The notes below the pieces were generated by a model, which saw only the letters and a list, made by a program, of their open reading frames with translations, had not been told where the DNA came from and did no database searches. Below, in pieces: positions 1-11,432 of a DNA stretch of 64,000 nt. How positions within the stretch are numbered: the stretch's first letter is position 1; each line of letters starts with the position of its first letter. This DNA is from Eumeta japonica (taxonomy: Eukaryota; Arthropoda; Insecta; Lepidoptera; Psychidae), in NCBI GenBank assembly GCA_005406025.1, contig BGZK01001427.1:1-64000 (forward strand). The letters are read 5' to 3'. The translations under genes and the position numbers were made by a program.

Positions 1-71
1 GCTTATTGGAGGTATAGACGCGAAATTTTATTTTATACGTATCTTTAGGTTACTTTAAAATAAAAGTAAAA

Positions 72-490
72 AATCGGCTAAGTGCGAGTTGGACTCGCGC
101 ACCGAGGGTTCCGTACAAACCTGTAGGTATATAAATAAAAATTCACCCATCACAACAATCCAATCATAGTTATGGTATTTTTATTGCAAAATGAAATCCA
201 TAACATTACAATGTGGAAAGCTGGAGGAGTGTAAATTTAAAACACAGGTTTATTTATCGTTACAGTAATCCTTTATTTTATAAGAAGTATAATAATGTCA
301 TTGAATAGAATTGTAAGTATAACACTCTATACAGTTAGGGCGTATTTAGGTCATACAGCTATTCACCAAAATATCCGGATTGAATGACGATAAGTCCGTC
401 TGTCTTGACAGACACACAGACAGACAGACGGACAACAAAGTGATCCTATAAGGGTTCCGTTTTTTACTTTTGAGGTACGGAACCCTAAAA
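72..490 (+). repeat. Interspersed repeat ending GGAACCCTAAAA (copy 1)
   Basis: Head AAATCGGCTAAGTGCGAGTT with GGGTTCCGTAC nearby, a tract of CAGACAGACAGACGGAC near 415, then AAGGGTTCCGT and the terminal TACGGAACCCTAAAA. This head-tail layout is common in lepidopteran genomes. I think it is a non-autonomous or truncated retroelement, but the class was not established. Confidence 0.7.
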
Positions 491-1448
491 ACCAGATAAT
501 ATAAGTTGAGACTATACCAATGTTAATATATTATAAGTCAGGTTGGAACTTAAACTTTATGGCTCGTATAACAGCTTATCATTTTGACTTCATGAAATCG
601 TATTGACGATTGGACTATAGTCCCCTGTTTTCGACGGTCTATCAATATACGGAGTGCTTAGATTCACTATTGACTGTGTGCGCAACACTAGCGCCGCCCA
701 GCGCTCCCAGCTTTGTGGGCGCTGTCAGTTTGTTATTGTGATGAATTGGGTAATTCAAAGTAGAGATTCAACTGTATTGGAATTGCTTTGAATGATTGCT
801 TTAAGTTAATCCACTGGTATAAATGTTTTCTTACGGTGTATAAATGGGGATAAGTTAAATTACTTTGAAACCTCTTTCCTGAAATATATGGTTTTTAGAG
901 AAAATGAGGATAATTACAAAGACCAGCGTTGAGAAAAATGTTATAATGTAAATTTTAAGTTCGGACCTAACCAAAAAAAAACTGCTGGCATCTGTCGAAG
1001 TGTACTTTTAGAAAGGAATATTATGCTTTTGGTTACTTATCACTGATGGCGAATCGCAACAAAAAATAAAAATGCAAACCATAAAGGTGAACCTAAAATT
1101 TGACAGATAATGTCTGGTCAATTTATCAAATATCGAGGATTGAGACGGCGCATGGTGTTTATTTTTTATTTTTTTTTGCCACCCACTGTCAGTGCAAGAA
1201 ATTGCATTTTTTGTTTTGGCATGAATCAATATTAAGAGCCCAAACACTAATAATTTTATTTTTTACGTAAAACTACTTCGAAAGCCACTCATATCATATT
1301 GCACGTTCGTGCAGGTAAAGCCGAGTAAGAGTTTAGTTTAAAATAGAATTCATTTAGAATAGTATACAGGCAGATGTAATACATGAACGTGGGTATAAAA
1401 ATGTAAATATAAATTGAAAATCGATTTCGTCGAAACATTCGAGTTAGA

Positions 1449-1530
1449 GCGACATCGTGTCGCGCCGATACCGCACGACATCGCGCCTATGTCTCACCGA
1501 TGTCGCGGCGATGTCGCGTCGCCGGCCGGG
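1449..1530. repeat. Degenerate CpG-rich tandem repeat around CGATGTCGCG
   Basis: Several imperfect copies of a unit like CGACATCGCG or its complement lie side by side in otherwise AT-rich DNA, making a local GC peak. There is no splice-supported gene here. Confidence 0.6.
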
Positions 1531-4500
1531 TCGCGAATAAATCACGCAGTCGTCGTTCGCCTAACAGAAACAGTGGCGCAATGAATCACCCGAGATCGAT
1601 ATACTATGAGGATAAGCACTCGGCCCCGTTGTTTCCGATATTGTTTGTTTGCGGTTGTATATTGTTTTCGGGATGTGGTTACATTAATCTAATCCTTTCC
1701 CGGTTTGTTGGAAAGATTCGGTCGTCGATTCCGACAAAGGAAATAGACGATCAAGGAAAAATTGTTTCTTGTGGCGAATCGAATCGTTAATTAGCCAGGT
1801 ACGGCTCTTCCTTCTTTTCGGCTACTCGACGTTCGCTATTTGCCGTGAACTATACTTTTCCTTCGTAATTTTCGCGATGGGCAGCCTTGGGCCACCCGTA
1901 ACCGATGCCGTCTTCACTGGATCGTCTAGTTGGGCTTCCCTGTGCATTTTTTCTACATTATTTTTTAAGGCATGCAACATACGCCAATTAAGTATTTGAA
2001 CACGTTTGCAGCTCATGCAGTAAAATAAATTTAATAAAATTATCTGCTACGATTATACAGGCAGACAAAAAAAGGGCCTTAATAATATTCTTATTTAAAA
2101 AATTAATGAACTTTAGTCGAATTTCAATAATTGGGATTCCTAAAACACATGATTCCAAAGTTGGTTTCTGCCATCCAAGCACCACAAACTGAAAGAAAAC
2201 TATTGTGAAGGGTTGTGCTTCAGCACAGGAACAAAAAAAAAACACCAAACAATAATAACAACATAAAGTTATCGAAATTGCATTTTCTTGCACCCAAAAT
2301 ATACACTTCTAGCTAAACATTTTATCAGATTTTTTAAGTCCTACCCAGATTTCATTCAAAATAAAATCCACAAAAAAAAAACTTTCATTTATTAATTTTG
2401 TATATTAGAAGTTCCACTTATTTTTTTTTTTGTAATGCTCTTATGAAATTTGTAAGGCGGTTCACATAAGACACGTTCTTGTATAATTTTATCACATAAG
2501 AAGAGGCACAAACATGACGAAACTATAAGATTTCTATATTTGCCTTGACTACGGAACCCGAAGCACTACTTTGTAGTTAGACACTTGTCCGCAGCATACA
2601 ATCCACTGCTTACATCTGAACCTGTTCTTCCACTACGAACGTCGATCCGAGAAATTGAATTTTCTTTTGAAGTGATTGACAAATATCGAACACCTAAGCA
2701 AGTGATACGAATTATAGTTGTGTATTCTTCTAGTTACCTAAAGTGATATAAAGAGAATATAGTCGGTGTTAATTATTTATTACATATATTATATGTAACC
2801 TATTAATTAATAATTAATATATGTTATATATATAAAATAAATAATAAATCTGTGAGTATTAACTAATATATCTATCAGTTGGCTGTGTGCGATATATATT
2901 GATTCACCAGCTACACTGTCGTTCGACTCATATGGTGCCTAAAGGTGATATCAATATGATGTGATGGTGATATCAATAGATTATTGAGGGTCCATGTTAG
3001 ACGCGCTTATATCTATTCCTGAAGATGTACTGAATCGGCACGAAACATACATAGATATTTGTCAGTATTGAACAACGCGGATTAGACCACTGTAATGAAT
3101 ATCACTTGCTTGTCTGTTGGATATCTATGTCGAGGTAGCATATTTAAGGTTATAGGTTTTATAGTTAGGTACAGAGTTTTCCTCCGACTTCACTGTATGA
3201 AAATACAACTGGGAAAAAAAATTTCTTAACAAAAAGAATTATAAAAAGACAAAATATTGAAAATCTATGTTCTTTCTGGTTAATGATTAATTGCATTAAA
3301 TTTACTGTAAGAAATAATTAATATCTTTAAAGCGTGTACATCTGTAGGTATATAGATAAGCAAAAAGTTAAATTTGTTTTTTTTTCCATCTATAAATATA
3401 ACACAGCAACATGCAAATAATACAACTCTAGAAGTTTTTTTTGGTAATAGCATAGACAATTTTTGAATAAAAACAACTCTAACAAATGTAGAACATGTAG
3501 GCCGTGAATCGAATACGAAAACTCATTTTTCGTTATATCGCTACGCAACCCCAAAAAATGTCACAATCGTATTCCATTCCAGCACTCGGTTATGCATAAA
3601 GCATTCCTTTCCCCACAAAGATGGGATCTTAACGCCATTAATCATAGAAAGGGTGTCCGATTAACAATTGAAACGGCCCTCACGGCCGCAGGACGTGGGG
3701 AGGTGATACCTACGCATGAAAGGAGATGGGGGTTGGATGTAATCCGCGCCGCTGGGTCCGAACGAGCCGACCTTACTCCGGTATGTTGATTCATCTGGAC
3801 ACACGAGGATCTCAGCTCCTCGAAGCAGAGAACAGGTAGCCTCATATGTACATCGTAACGAACACACGACGGATCTTGATGGCAGGATCGTGGCGAAAGT
3901 GTTTTGGAAAGAGTTCGTAAATGTTCGCCGAGTGCTATAACACCCTAACCTTAGAAAGTGAGAGTAGTAGTATAGCTTGCATAAGGGTTTTCGCCGTCTA
4001 ATAGGATCGCCCTTTTTTAGAGGTAACCACATGAGTACAAGAAAAGCTTATTACACGAGAAAGCTCGTTTCGAAGTTACAGAGTGCTCAATTGGTTATTA
4101 ACATAAAGTTTCACTCAAGTGCATGCTTTAGGAGCTTAGGAAATAATTCATTATTTACGAACACCATTTTTCTTTATTATTTACCATATTTTTATAATTG
4201 TTTACGTATTATGTCTGAGTTTTGCTGTATAAATTTCATATTGTCCATAAATGTTTAAATAAAAATTAACTTAGAATCTTAAACTGTTACTTCTTGTACC
4301 GCAAAGGATCTGTCCGATCTCAATATATCTCGAAAATCGGTTTTGGACACGCACGCACGATACTTACTGAAAATGGAAAAAAACGTATCCCTTAGCTTAG
4401 AACCAATCGCCTACCTTTTAGAGCTTAAAAATTAATGATGAGTTATAAATTTCCAACGAACCCTTTAAACATATCTTAAAATCCAAACATTAAAACATGA

Positions 4501-5831
4501 AAAATAGATGTATCACGCAGAGCTTTTTATATTCATTCTGCAGGCATGTTTAAAAAATTAGAGTGACAAAAATTATGAAATCTAAAATGCTGTCAATTTC
4601 GATGTACCGTAACGAGGGGGTGTATTGTACCACCTATTAATTTACGATATCATTTCATCTGATGATAGGCAATCTATTGAGTTTTAATGAAGTCGTAATC
4701 AACGTGAAACGCAGTTAGAAAATAAGCATCTGTAATCTTTAAAAATCAACTAATAGTTTTCTTCGATCATTTATCCATCGTCGTAGCTTTTAATCACTTT
4801 AATCAAATTGTGCGATACGAGAGTAACGAGATAAATGTAGTGACGTAAAAGACTTAGGTCAAACGAATTCGCTCGCACTGCGCTTAAGGTCCGTAAGAAC
4901 AAACTTCATTTAAGTTATGCGCCATCACAAGAAGTAACGTCAAAGCGAAATATATATAATTCTCAACACCGGAACAGTATGATTCTTTTGCTCTTTCCGC
5001 TCTCGAGATGGAACGCGCACTTAAGTGTGCTTTACCAATACTATATTTAGGGATAAACATAAGCTGTCGATTAACAGATGCTGTTGTTGCATCGGTGACA
5101 AATAGGAGCCCTTAAACTGCGCTGAGTCAACGGAGTGTATTTAAGGTTCAAGCCTTTCAATTTTAAATAAAACAGTGTTAGACCGTGTACGTCTATAGGT
5201 CTGCTGATTCAAATACGACACGACAACTGCAATATTAACTCGTACATTTTGTTATAATAAGGCTTTCAATAACGGTGGGACAGTCAAGTATTGTATTATC
5301 TTTTTTAGTACAACATGTTAAAAAAGTGATATCGATGTGTAGAACTATTTTTTTTATTTGAAACATTTTAGTATAATTGCAAACTGCTCGAAAGTTTTGA
5401 AGCTGTACAAAAATATGTCAGATACCGCAACCGTTCGAGCGTGAATACTACTCGAGCTTGACCTATTTATTCTTTAACGCTCTAAAGCACTCACGAAGTC
5501 AACAGCCTCGCCGCTCCTCAAAGCTCTCCAGTCCCTCACTACAATGAATAATGCACCGTTAACTGCACATTAACGCTAAATGGAAATTAATGTCCGCGAA
5601 AAACTGGCGGGTGCGCTATAAAAGTGAAAATGTCCGCTGATTGCGGTATTCCAGGAGGTCCGTCTGTACATTACGCGATGTCGTAACGTCTAATGGACGT
5701 CGCGGGCATCGGAGAGGTGCTGAATAATATTACGGGGCTCTTTACACTCCACGACACGACCCCACCGACGCTACATGGACATCGGTTTGTAAAGTCTAAT
5801 GTATATCTGCCTGCCCACCACAAAGTTAGTA

Positions 5832-7063
5832 CGAGGGCGGTTTGATAAGTCCGTGACTTTTTGAATAAAACATTTTTTTTTGCGGCAAATAAACATTTTA
5901 TTTTTCTACTTAATCACCTTTTAGCTCGATACATTTAGTCTAGCGTTTCTCTAATTTTTTTATTCCCTCCAAATAATAGGTTTTCTCAAGGCTCTCAAAA
6001 TACGCGTTTGTTTCGGTAATGACTTCTTTATTAGACTCAAATCTCTTACCACCCAGCCATTTCTTTAGGTTTGGAAACAGATAATAGTCGCAGGGGCTAA
6101 ATCTGGAGAATATGCTGGATGGGGTAGCAGTTCGTATCTCAATTCGTGGATTTTGGCCATCGTGACTAAACAAGTGTGCACACGTGCATTGTCTTGATGG
6201 AACAACACTTTCTTCTTCGCCAAATGCGGCCGTTTTGCTTCAAGTCAACGTCGAATCTGTCCAAAAGCTTTGAATAATATTCGCCGGTGATTGTTTTACC
6301 TTTCTCGAGGTAATCAATGTGAATGATACCGCGTGCATCCTCAAAAACTGTGGCCATGACCTTTTTGGCTGAGAGACTCTGTTTGGCCTTCTTTGGTCCA
6401 CATTCACCCCGAGAAACCCACTGTTTCGATTGTTCCTTGGTGTCTGGCGTGTTGTGATGGATCCATGTTTCGTCCACAGTAACAAAACGGCGCAAAAATT
6501 CGTCCGGATTACGGCTGAACATCGCTAGACACTCTTTTGAAGTTGTCACACGATTGCGCTTATGGTCGAGTGTGAGCAATCGCGGCACCCATCTCGCGGA
6601 GAGTTTTCTCATGTCCAAATATTCGTGTAAAATATGATGTACCCGTTCAGTTGAGATACCTACAGCATGAACCAACTTACGCACTTTCATTCTCCGATCA
6701 TCCAATATCATTTCATGGATTTTATCGACGATTTCCGGCGTGATCACTTCTTTTGGGCGACCTGAAAGTTCGACGTCACTAGTGCTGGTACGACCACAAC
6801 GGAAGCTTTTCCTTAGTTTCAGTGATGGTTTTTTTACGTAAAAAGTAATGCTTAATCAGCACACGAAATTCACTTTTTTCCATTTTCGTAAAAATTCACG
6901 AGGTTGTCTGCTTTGAATGGCTATGAAACACCAACTGCATGACGTAGCTTGCTCAAAATTTGAAAGTTGCCCACTAATAGACTACAGTTGACGGCAGCAC
7001 TGTTGCATTTGAAGTAACTGCGCGGGAAATTCAAAAAGTCACTGACTTATCAAACCGCCCGGG
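5832..7063 (-). mobile_element. mariner (Tc1/mariner, DD34D) transposon, inactive
   Basis: 1232 bases bounded by 35-bp terminal inverted repeats (5832-5866 and 7029-7063; three mismatches, inner part GGGCGGTTTGATAAGTC) and flanked by TA on both sides (5830-5831, 7064-7065), the target duplication of this superfamily. The minus-strand transposase is broken. The intact ends and TSD show a whole-element insertion, followed by decay in place. Confidence 0.93.
5898..6883 (-). pseudogene. mariner transposase pseudogene
   Basis: Starts at the ATG at 6883 (MEKSEFRVLIKHYFLRKK), typical of mariner transposases. A deletion near 6790-6800 has removed part of the N-terminal helix-turn-helix region and shifted the frame. 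The longest open part (6747-6166) carries the second HTH region (ERVHHILHEYL) and the first catalytic Asp in FVTVDETWIHH. A frameshift near 6240 moves the second Asp (FHQDNARVHT) to another frame, and another near 6095 moves the third (CDYYLFPNLKKW) again. Stop codons replace sense codons near the C-terminus (around 5940 and 5910). About 990 bases against roughly 1040 in an intact relative. It cannot make transposase. Confidence 0.9.
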
Positions 7064-10000
7064 TATTAGTGACGTCTGTAATACATTGCACCAATTTCAA
7101 TTTAATAAAAAAAATTGTTAACAAAAGCGTAATGAGTTGCTAACCCACACAGGTGAAAAAAATAAAGTAAATATAATTATCATCGTTGTAAAATTTTGTT
7201 ATCGAAAATGTTTGCTCGATCGAATAGTAAATCCGGAACCTACTTTAGGTGCACATTATTCTCTGTGTTAACAAAACGTGCATCGCAAGTCAATCGCTTT
7301 TTTATATGTCATCTATTGGTGTCGTTTTTGGTCAAGAATTAACTCCATATTAATAGTCAATTTTTAATGTGTCAGATATTTCTTTGTTATAACACTCTTT
7401 AACTTTAAAATTATTTTAGGCTAAAAGCGTAATTCCGAAATTACGATTTAGGTTTTTGTGATAAAACGAAAACCCTTTCAATTTTATGTCTATCATGCAT
7501 AATAATCCATCTATTTTGTATTGTGTCCTTTTATGTGTATAGTACTTAAGCAACCAAGTTTGCCCGGCTTTTATGGAGTTTGCCGTGGAAATATTAACAA
7601 ATTTCTTTAAGGTAAACCGCATTTGTTTATTTTCAGCAATACACAATTGCAAAAATTACCTTTTTATTTTATTTATGTAATGCCATTTGCTATTGAGAAC
7701 CAAAACTATAGCAAAAATGCAATTACCTCATAATCTTACGAGACGGTGCTATAAAGCAACGCCTAGAAAATATTTATTTTATTTATAAGTTTTCTTAGAC
7801 AAACTTGAAATGCAGGTTTTTATACAAATAAAATTTTGAACGTAATATTTTGAGCCGTTTGCGAGATCGTCGTGGCATATATCTACGTAGCCGAAGCGTT
7901 TGAATAAATTGTCTAAGCAAAATACACCTTCGAATGTATTGTCTCAAATTAATTTAAATTTCTTTAACGTGTTACCGTTCCAGAATCTATCTTTTTATGC
8001 ATCAATGAATATGAAATTGAGTCATCACCAGTAGTAAATTAAATTGAATTTAATATCTTTCTGTGGTAGGTATAAGGAAATTTATATTTAATATTAGCAG
8101 CTGCCAGAAAACTTTGGGTCTCATGGACTCTGAAGTGCGCCTAGTCTGTTATTAATAACAATTACGGAGGCTTAAACCCATATAATTTATAACCTCATTC
8201 ATTATAAAATGTCGTTAACAGTTTGACCTCGTATCGTTAGGTGTAAAATTACCTCAAAAGTCATTCGACCTTAGTGACAGTTACATAAAAAGCTTTTCAA
8301 TCTTTAGTAATGATATTTATATCCAACTTGCCTCTGGCACGTTTGTTTTCAAAGAAATATAATTTTATACTAATGCAAAGCATTACTGTTAATTAAAAGT
8401 GAAGTTTAATCAAAACAATTTTAATTTTATGTTTCTATTTTTATTGTCTATAAATAAAAAAATATGTGTCCACAAACTAATAACGCTGTCGTTTTAAGAT
8501 AATATAATTTTCTATAGCTTCAATTTTAGCAAGTACCTACAGAGAGAGGTATTAATAACAAATCTTGAGCCAAGTGTACTTCTCAGTGTTATTAGAGTTC
8601 ACAAAAATAGCTTTTCAATTATGAACCTACCTTTGACACTTTATTTATTTGTAAGTTCATTGCTATCGCTCAGAAGGGTAGGCAAAAACTACAGATCTCC
8701 ACATGGTACGATACATTACTACATACATTGATCAATCGCTTCATGTTACCTTTTTTTGTACTTAATAAATAAATTGTTTACTTATTTACATAACAGCACT
8801 CTCATGTATGAGCTGAAATGGACCTTGATTTTACTGTAAGGGGGGTGCCCTTAGTGCCGCACAGAGTATCGGCATCATTGGTCGACATATAGAAAAGCGT
8901 TCAGTTTCACGATAAACTAGACAATTCAGTAAAACTAGATTCTAAAGACCTGGAGGTGTTCAACAGCGCTCGACAATAGTTCAAGTCCTATCATAGCCTT
9001 CTACTTTATGAGGTGCAGGTTCGCCCTCGCCTAGAGTGCTGTGCTCACCTCCGGGACTGAGGCATCTCATTATCAGCTACTGCCTCTAGACCGCATCCAT
9101 CCTGTCAAACGGCCGGCGACCCCGTAGTATCCAGCCAATGGTACAGCAAATGGGGAGACACATCTAGTGCGACCTAAGAATTCTTTCGTGCCGAACCAAT
9201 TTTTATTTTAGGGGGTAAGAACTACCCCTTATTCTAAAAAATATATATAAAAAAGATAAAAATAGATGATAATGTATAGAGTAAATGTATTTCTATTTTG
9301 TAAATTATAATTTACATGACATTTTTAGTGTTCCTTAAAACTCACCTTTAATAATGAAATTGTAAAAAAATGATTTTTTTTCATCGTAATATTTTTAAAT
9401 GAGGCGTGTATGTATTCAAAGATCATTTTAATAGTTCACGGGATAATTTATGTATATATTATCCCGTAAATATAAATTATATAAACAAATCTCATTGTAT
9501 AAGATATTTATTTACACATGTATAAATATATTTTAATTTCATTATATTTTATAGTATATTATATAATGAGGTTTTTGAGAAAAAAACAAATTTTTATCAA
9601 ACAGAAATGATTTAGTAATAGATGTAGAATAACTTTTTACAGTATAATTTAACGCATTATTTAAACCTCTAAAAACCACCCCTAACGACATAAAAATAAT
9701 GTTTAATTAATGTTCATTATATTACCATAATTCTTCAAAATTCATATTCATAAAAAAAACAATCATAGATTTAAAATCGATAAGAATATTTATCAGCAGA
9801 TTAACAAGGATAATAAAAATATTCTATTTTCACACACACAGACCTGCGTGTACACATTACGCCTGTATAATAACACATTCAAACAGGAATGATAACGATG
9901 CTCCGAAAATCGTACCGGAAACATACGCTTGGTTTTTCAACGAGAACTTCCTTAATTTTAAAGCTATTCAATCGACCCAAAAAACATTTTAAACAAAATT

Positions 10001-11302
10001 TCAACACCTACAAGCACTGCAATATTTAATATTTTTTAAATTGTCATTTTTTGGATTTTTGAGGTCTCTAGAAAAATGTTTCCTTCTCTCGCAACTTTAA
10101 AATTATAGCAGCTATATTTTTATTTGGAAAAAAAATAGGAAACGATGTATTCTGTGAAAAACATTTTTTTTAACTCTTAAATATTTTTCCATCCTTTTTA
10201 TTTTTCTAGTAATTTCTAAAATATGTGATTGTTCTTGAAATTCGATTTTTTTTATTAAAAACGTTAAATTTCAGAAAATAAGTATTCCAAACCGCTTAAT
10301 CTGTCAGGACACATTGTCAACACACAAATAATATGAATTATTGAATGTATTTAATTAATTTTACGATTGTCAAAAAATTCATCAGTTTTAATGCTGATTA
10401 TTTTTCAGAAAAAATGAATGAATTATTATATTTTTAATATAGCTTCATTAATTTTTGCACTAATAAATTAAAATCAAGTTGATTGAAAAGTTTTTTCAAA
10501 TATTTCTAAAATGTTAGGTAAAATTTTCTTAAAACCTTAAAATTGCACATTTATAAATAAAAAAACTGTATTTTTTCTTTTTTTATAAGCTTTCTTTTCT
10601 TTCTAACATGTTTTGTTGTAGAATGGTACTTTTCCCACTTATTCCAGGAAAAATGTTGAAAAACAAAAAAAAAATTTTTTAATGAACAAAAACCATTTTC
10701 TATCGCGAATACCTCAAAAAACTTTTATATTAAAAATATACGTAATAAAAATTTACTTAGAATTTACCCCTCTGTCGAGTGCCAAAGATATTTTAAATAT
10801 TATATTTTCCACCCCCCGTGAACCACCCCTAGTGACTTTCCCCGAGTTGCGATTGTGCATGGATAGCTATGACCATTCGCTTTCTAATGGCCAACATGCT
10901 CGTTTACCCTTAAGAATCATTATAAAGAAAGATACATAAAACATACATCCAAAATTATTTTGTTTGAATATGTACAATTTTGTTAAATAGTATTTGAGAT
11001 AATAAATTCTTAAATCATGCATTACTATAACTTCCCTCTTCGGCAAGCAGGGAACATTTATTGTGAAGGGTTGATATAGCTATATTTTCGGAAAAAAATA
11101 TTTAGTAAATTAACTACAATGCGGTAATTGGAATAAATTTTTATTAAGGATCAAAACATAGAATTAGAAAAAATAATTTATTAAGTTACAGCAATTCCAA
11201 TTTTTTTTTTCCAGTTATATATGGATGTACGCAGACAGCGTCACGTTTAGTTTATTAGTTTTTCTTTTGAATATTTAAACAACCGAGAATTTTTTTGTCC
11301 AG

Positions 11303-11432
11303 GCTACAAGATGTCGCTGGCGGTCTGCCGGGACCGTCTCACCGGGTCTGACGCTGCAGAACAGCTTTGCGACGCGTCCAGTAGACCACAAGCTTCGGTG
11401 GTTCGATGCAATACTCATCCCTGTCCTTTCAA
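11303..11432 (+). CDS. madd-4: madd-4 exon A: C-terminal half of a TSR
   Basis: It follows a T-rich tract ending in cag and is followed by gtgagt. The frame begins with the last two bases of a split codon and ends with two bases of a Lys codon (residues 1-42). It reads YKMSLAVCRDRLTG, later RCNTHPCPF, the typical tail of an ADAMTS-like TSR. The matching N-terminal half must be upstream of the window. Confidence 0.85.

Larger units (their letters stand above)
1..11302. other. Upstream part: probably the intron before the first visible madd-4 exon
   Basis: No exon with domain support is found. It holds the copy-1 interspersed repeat (72-490), the CpG-rich tandem (1449-1530), an AT palindromic stretch (about 2765-2850), GC-richer relics of unknown origin (about 3540-4080, 5500-5780, 8820-9210), the mariner element (5832-7063) and AT-rich filler. 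The exon at 11303 starts mid-codon and mid-TSR, so this DNA is inferred to be intronic. Confidence 0.65.

Noticed and set aside
1500..1790. 96-codon plus-strand open frame
   Set aside because: It starts in the CpG-rich tandem repeat, lacks splice or promoter support, and the protein shows no motif. Probably chance.
5610..5630. TATAAAAG box in a GC-richer block as a promoter of madd-4
   Set aside because: No first exon or signal peptide follows, and the next exon starts inside a TSR. A mere octamer match is not enough.
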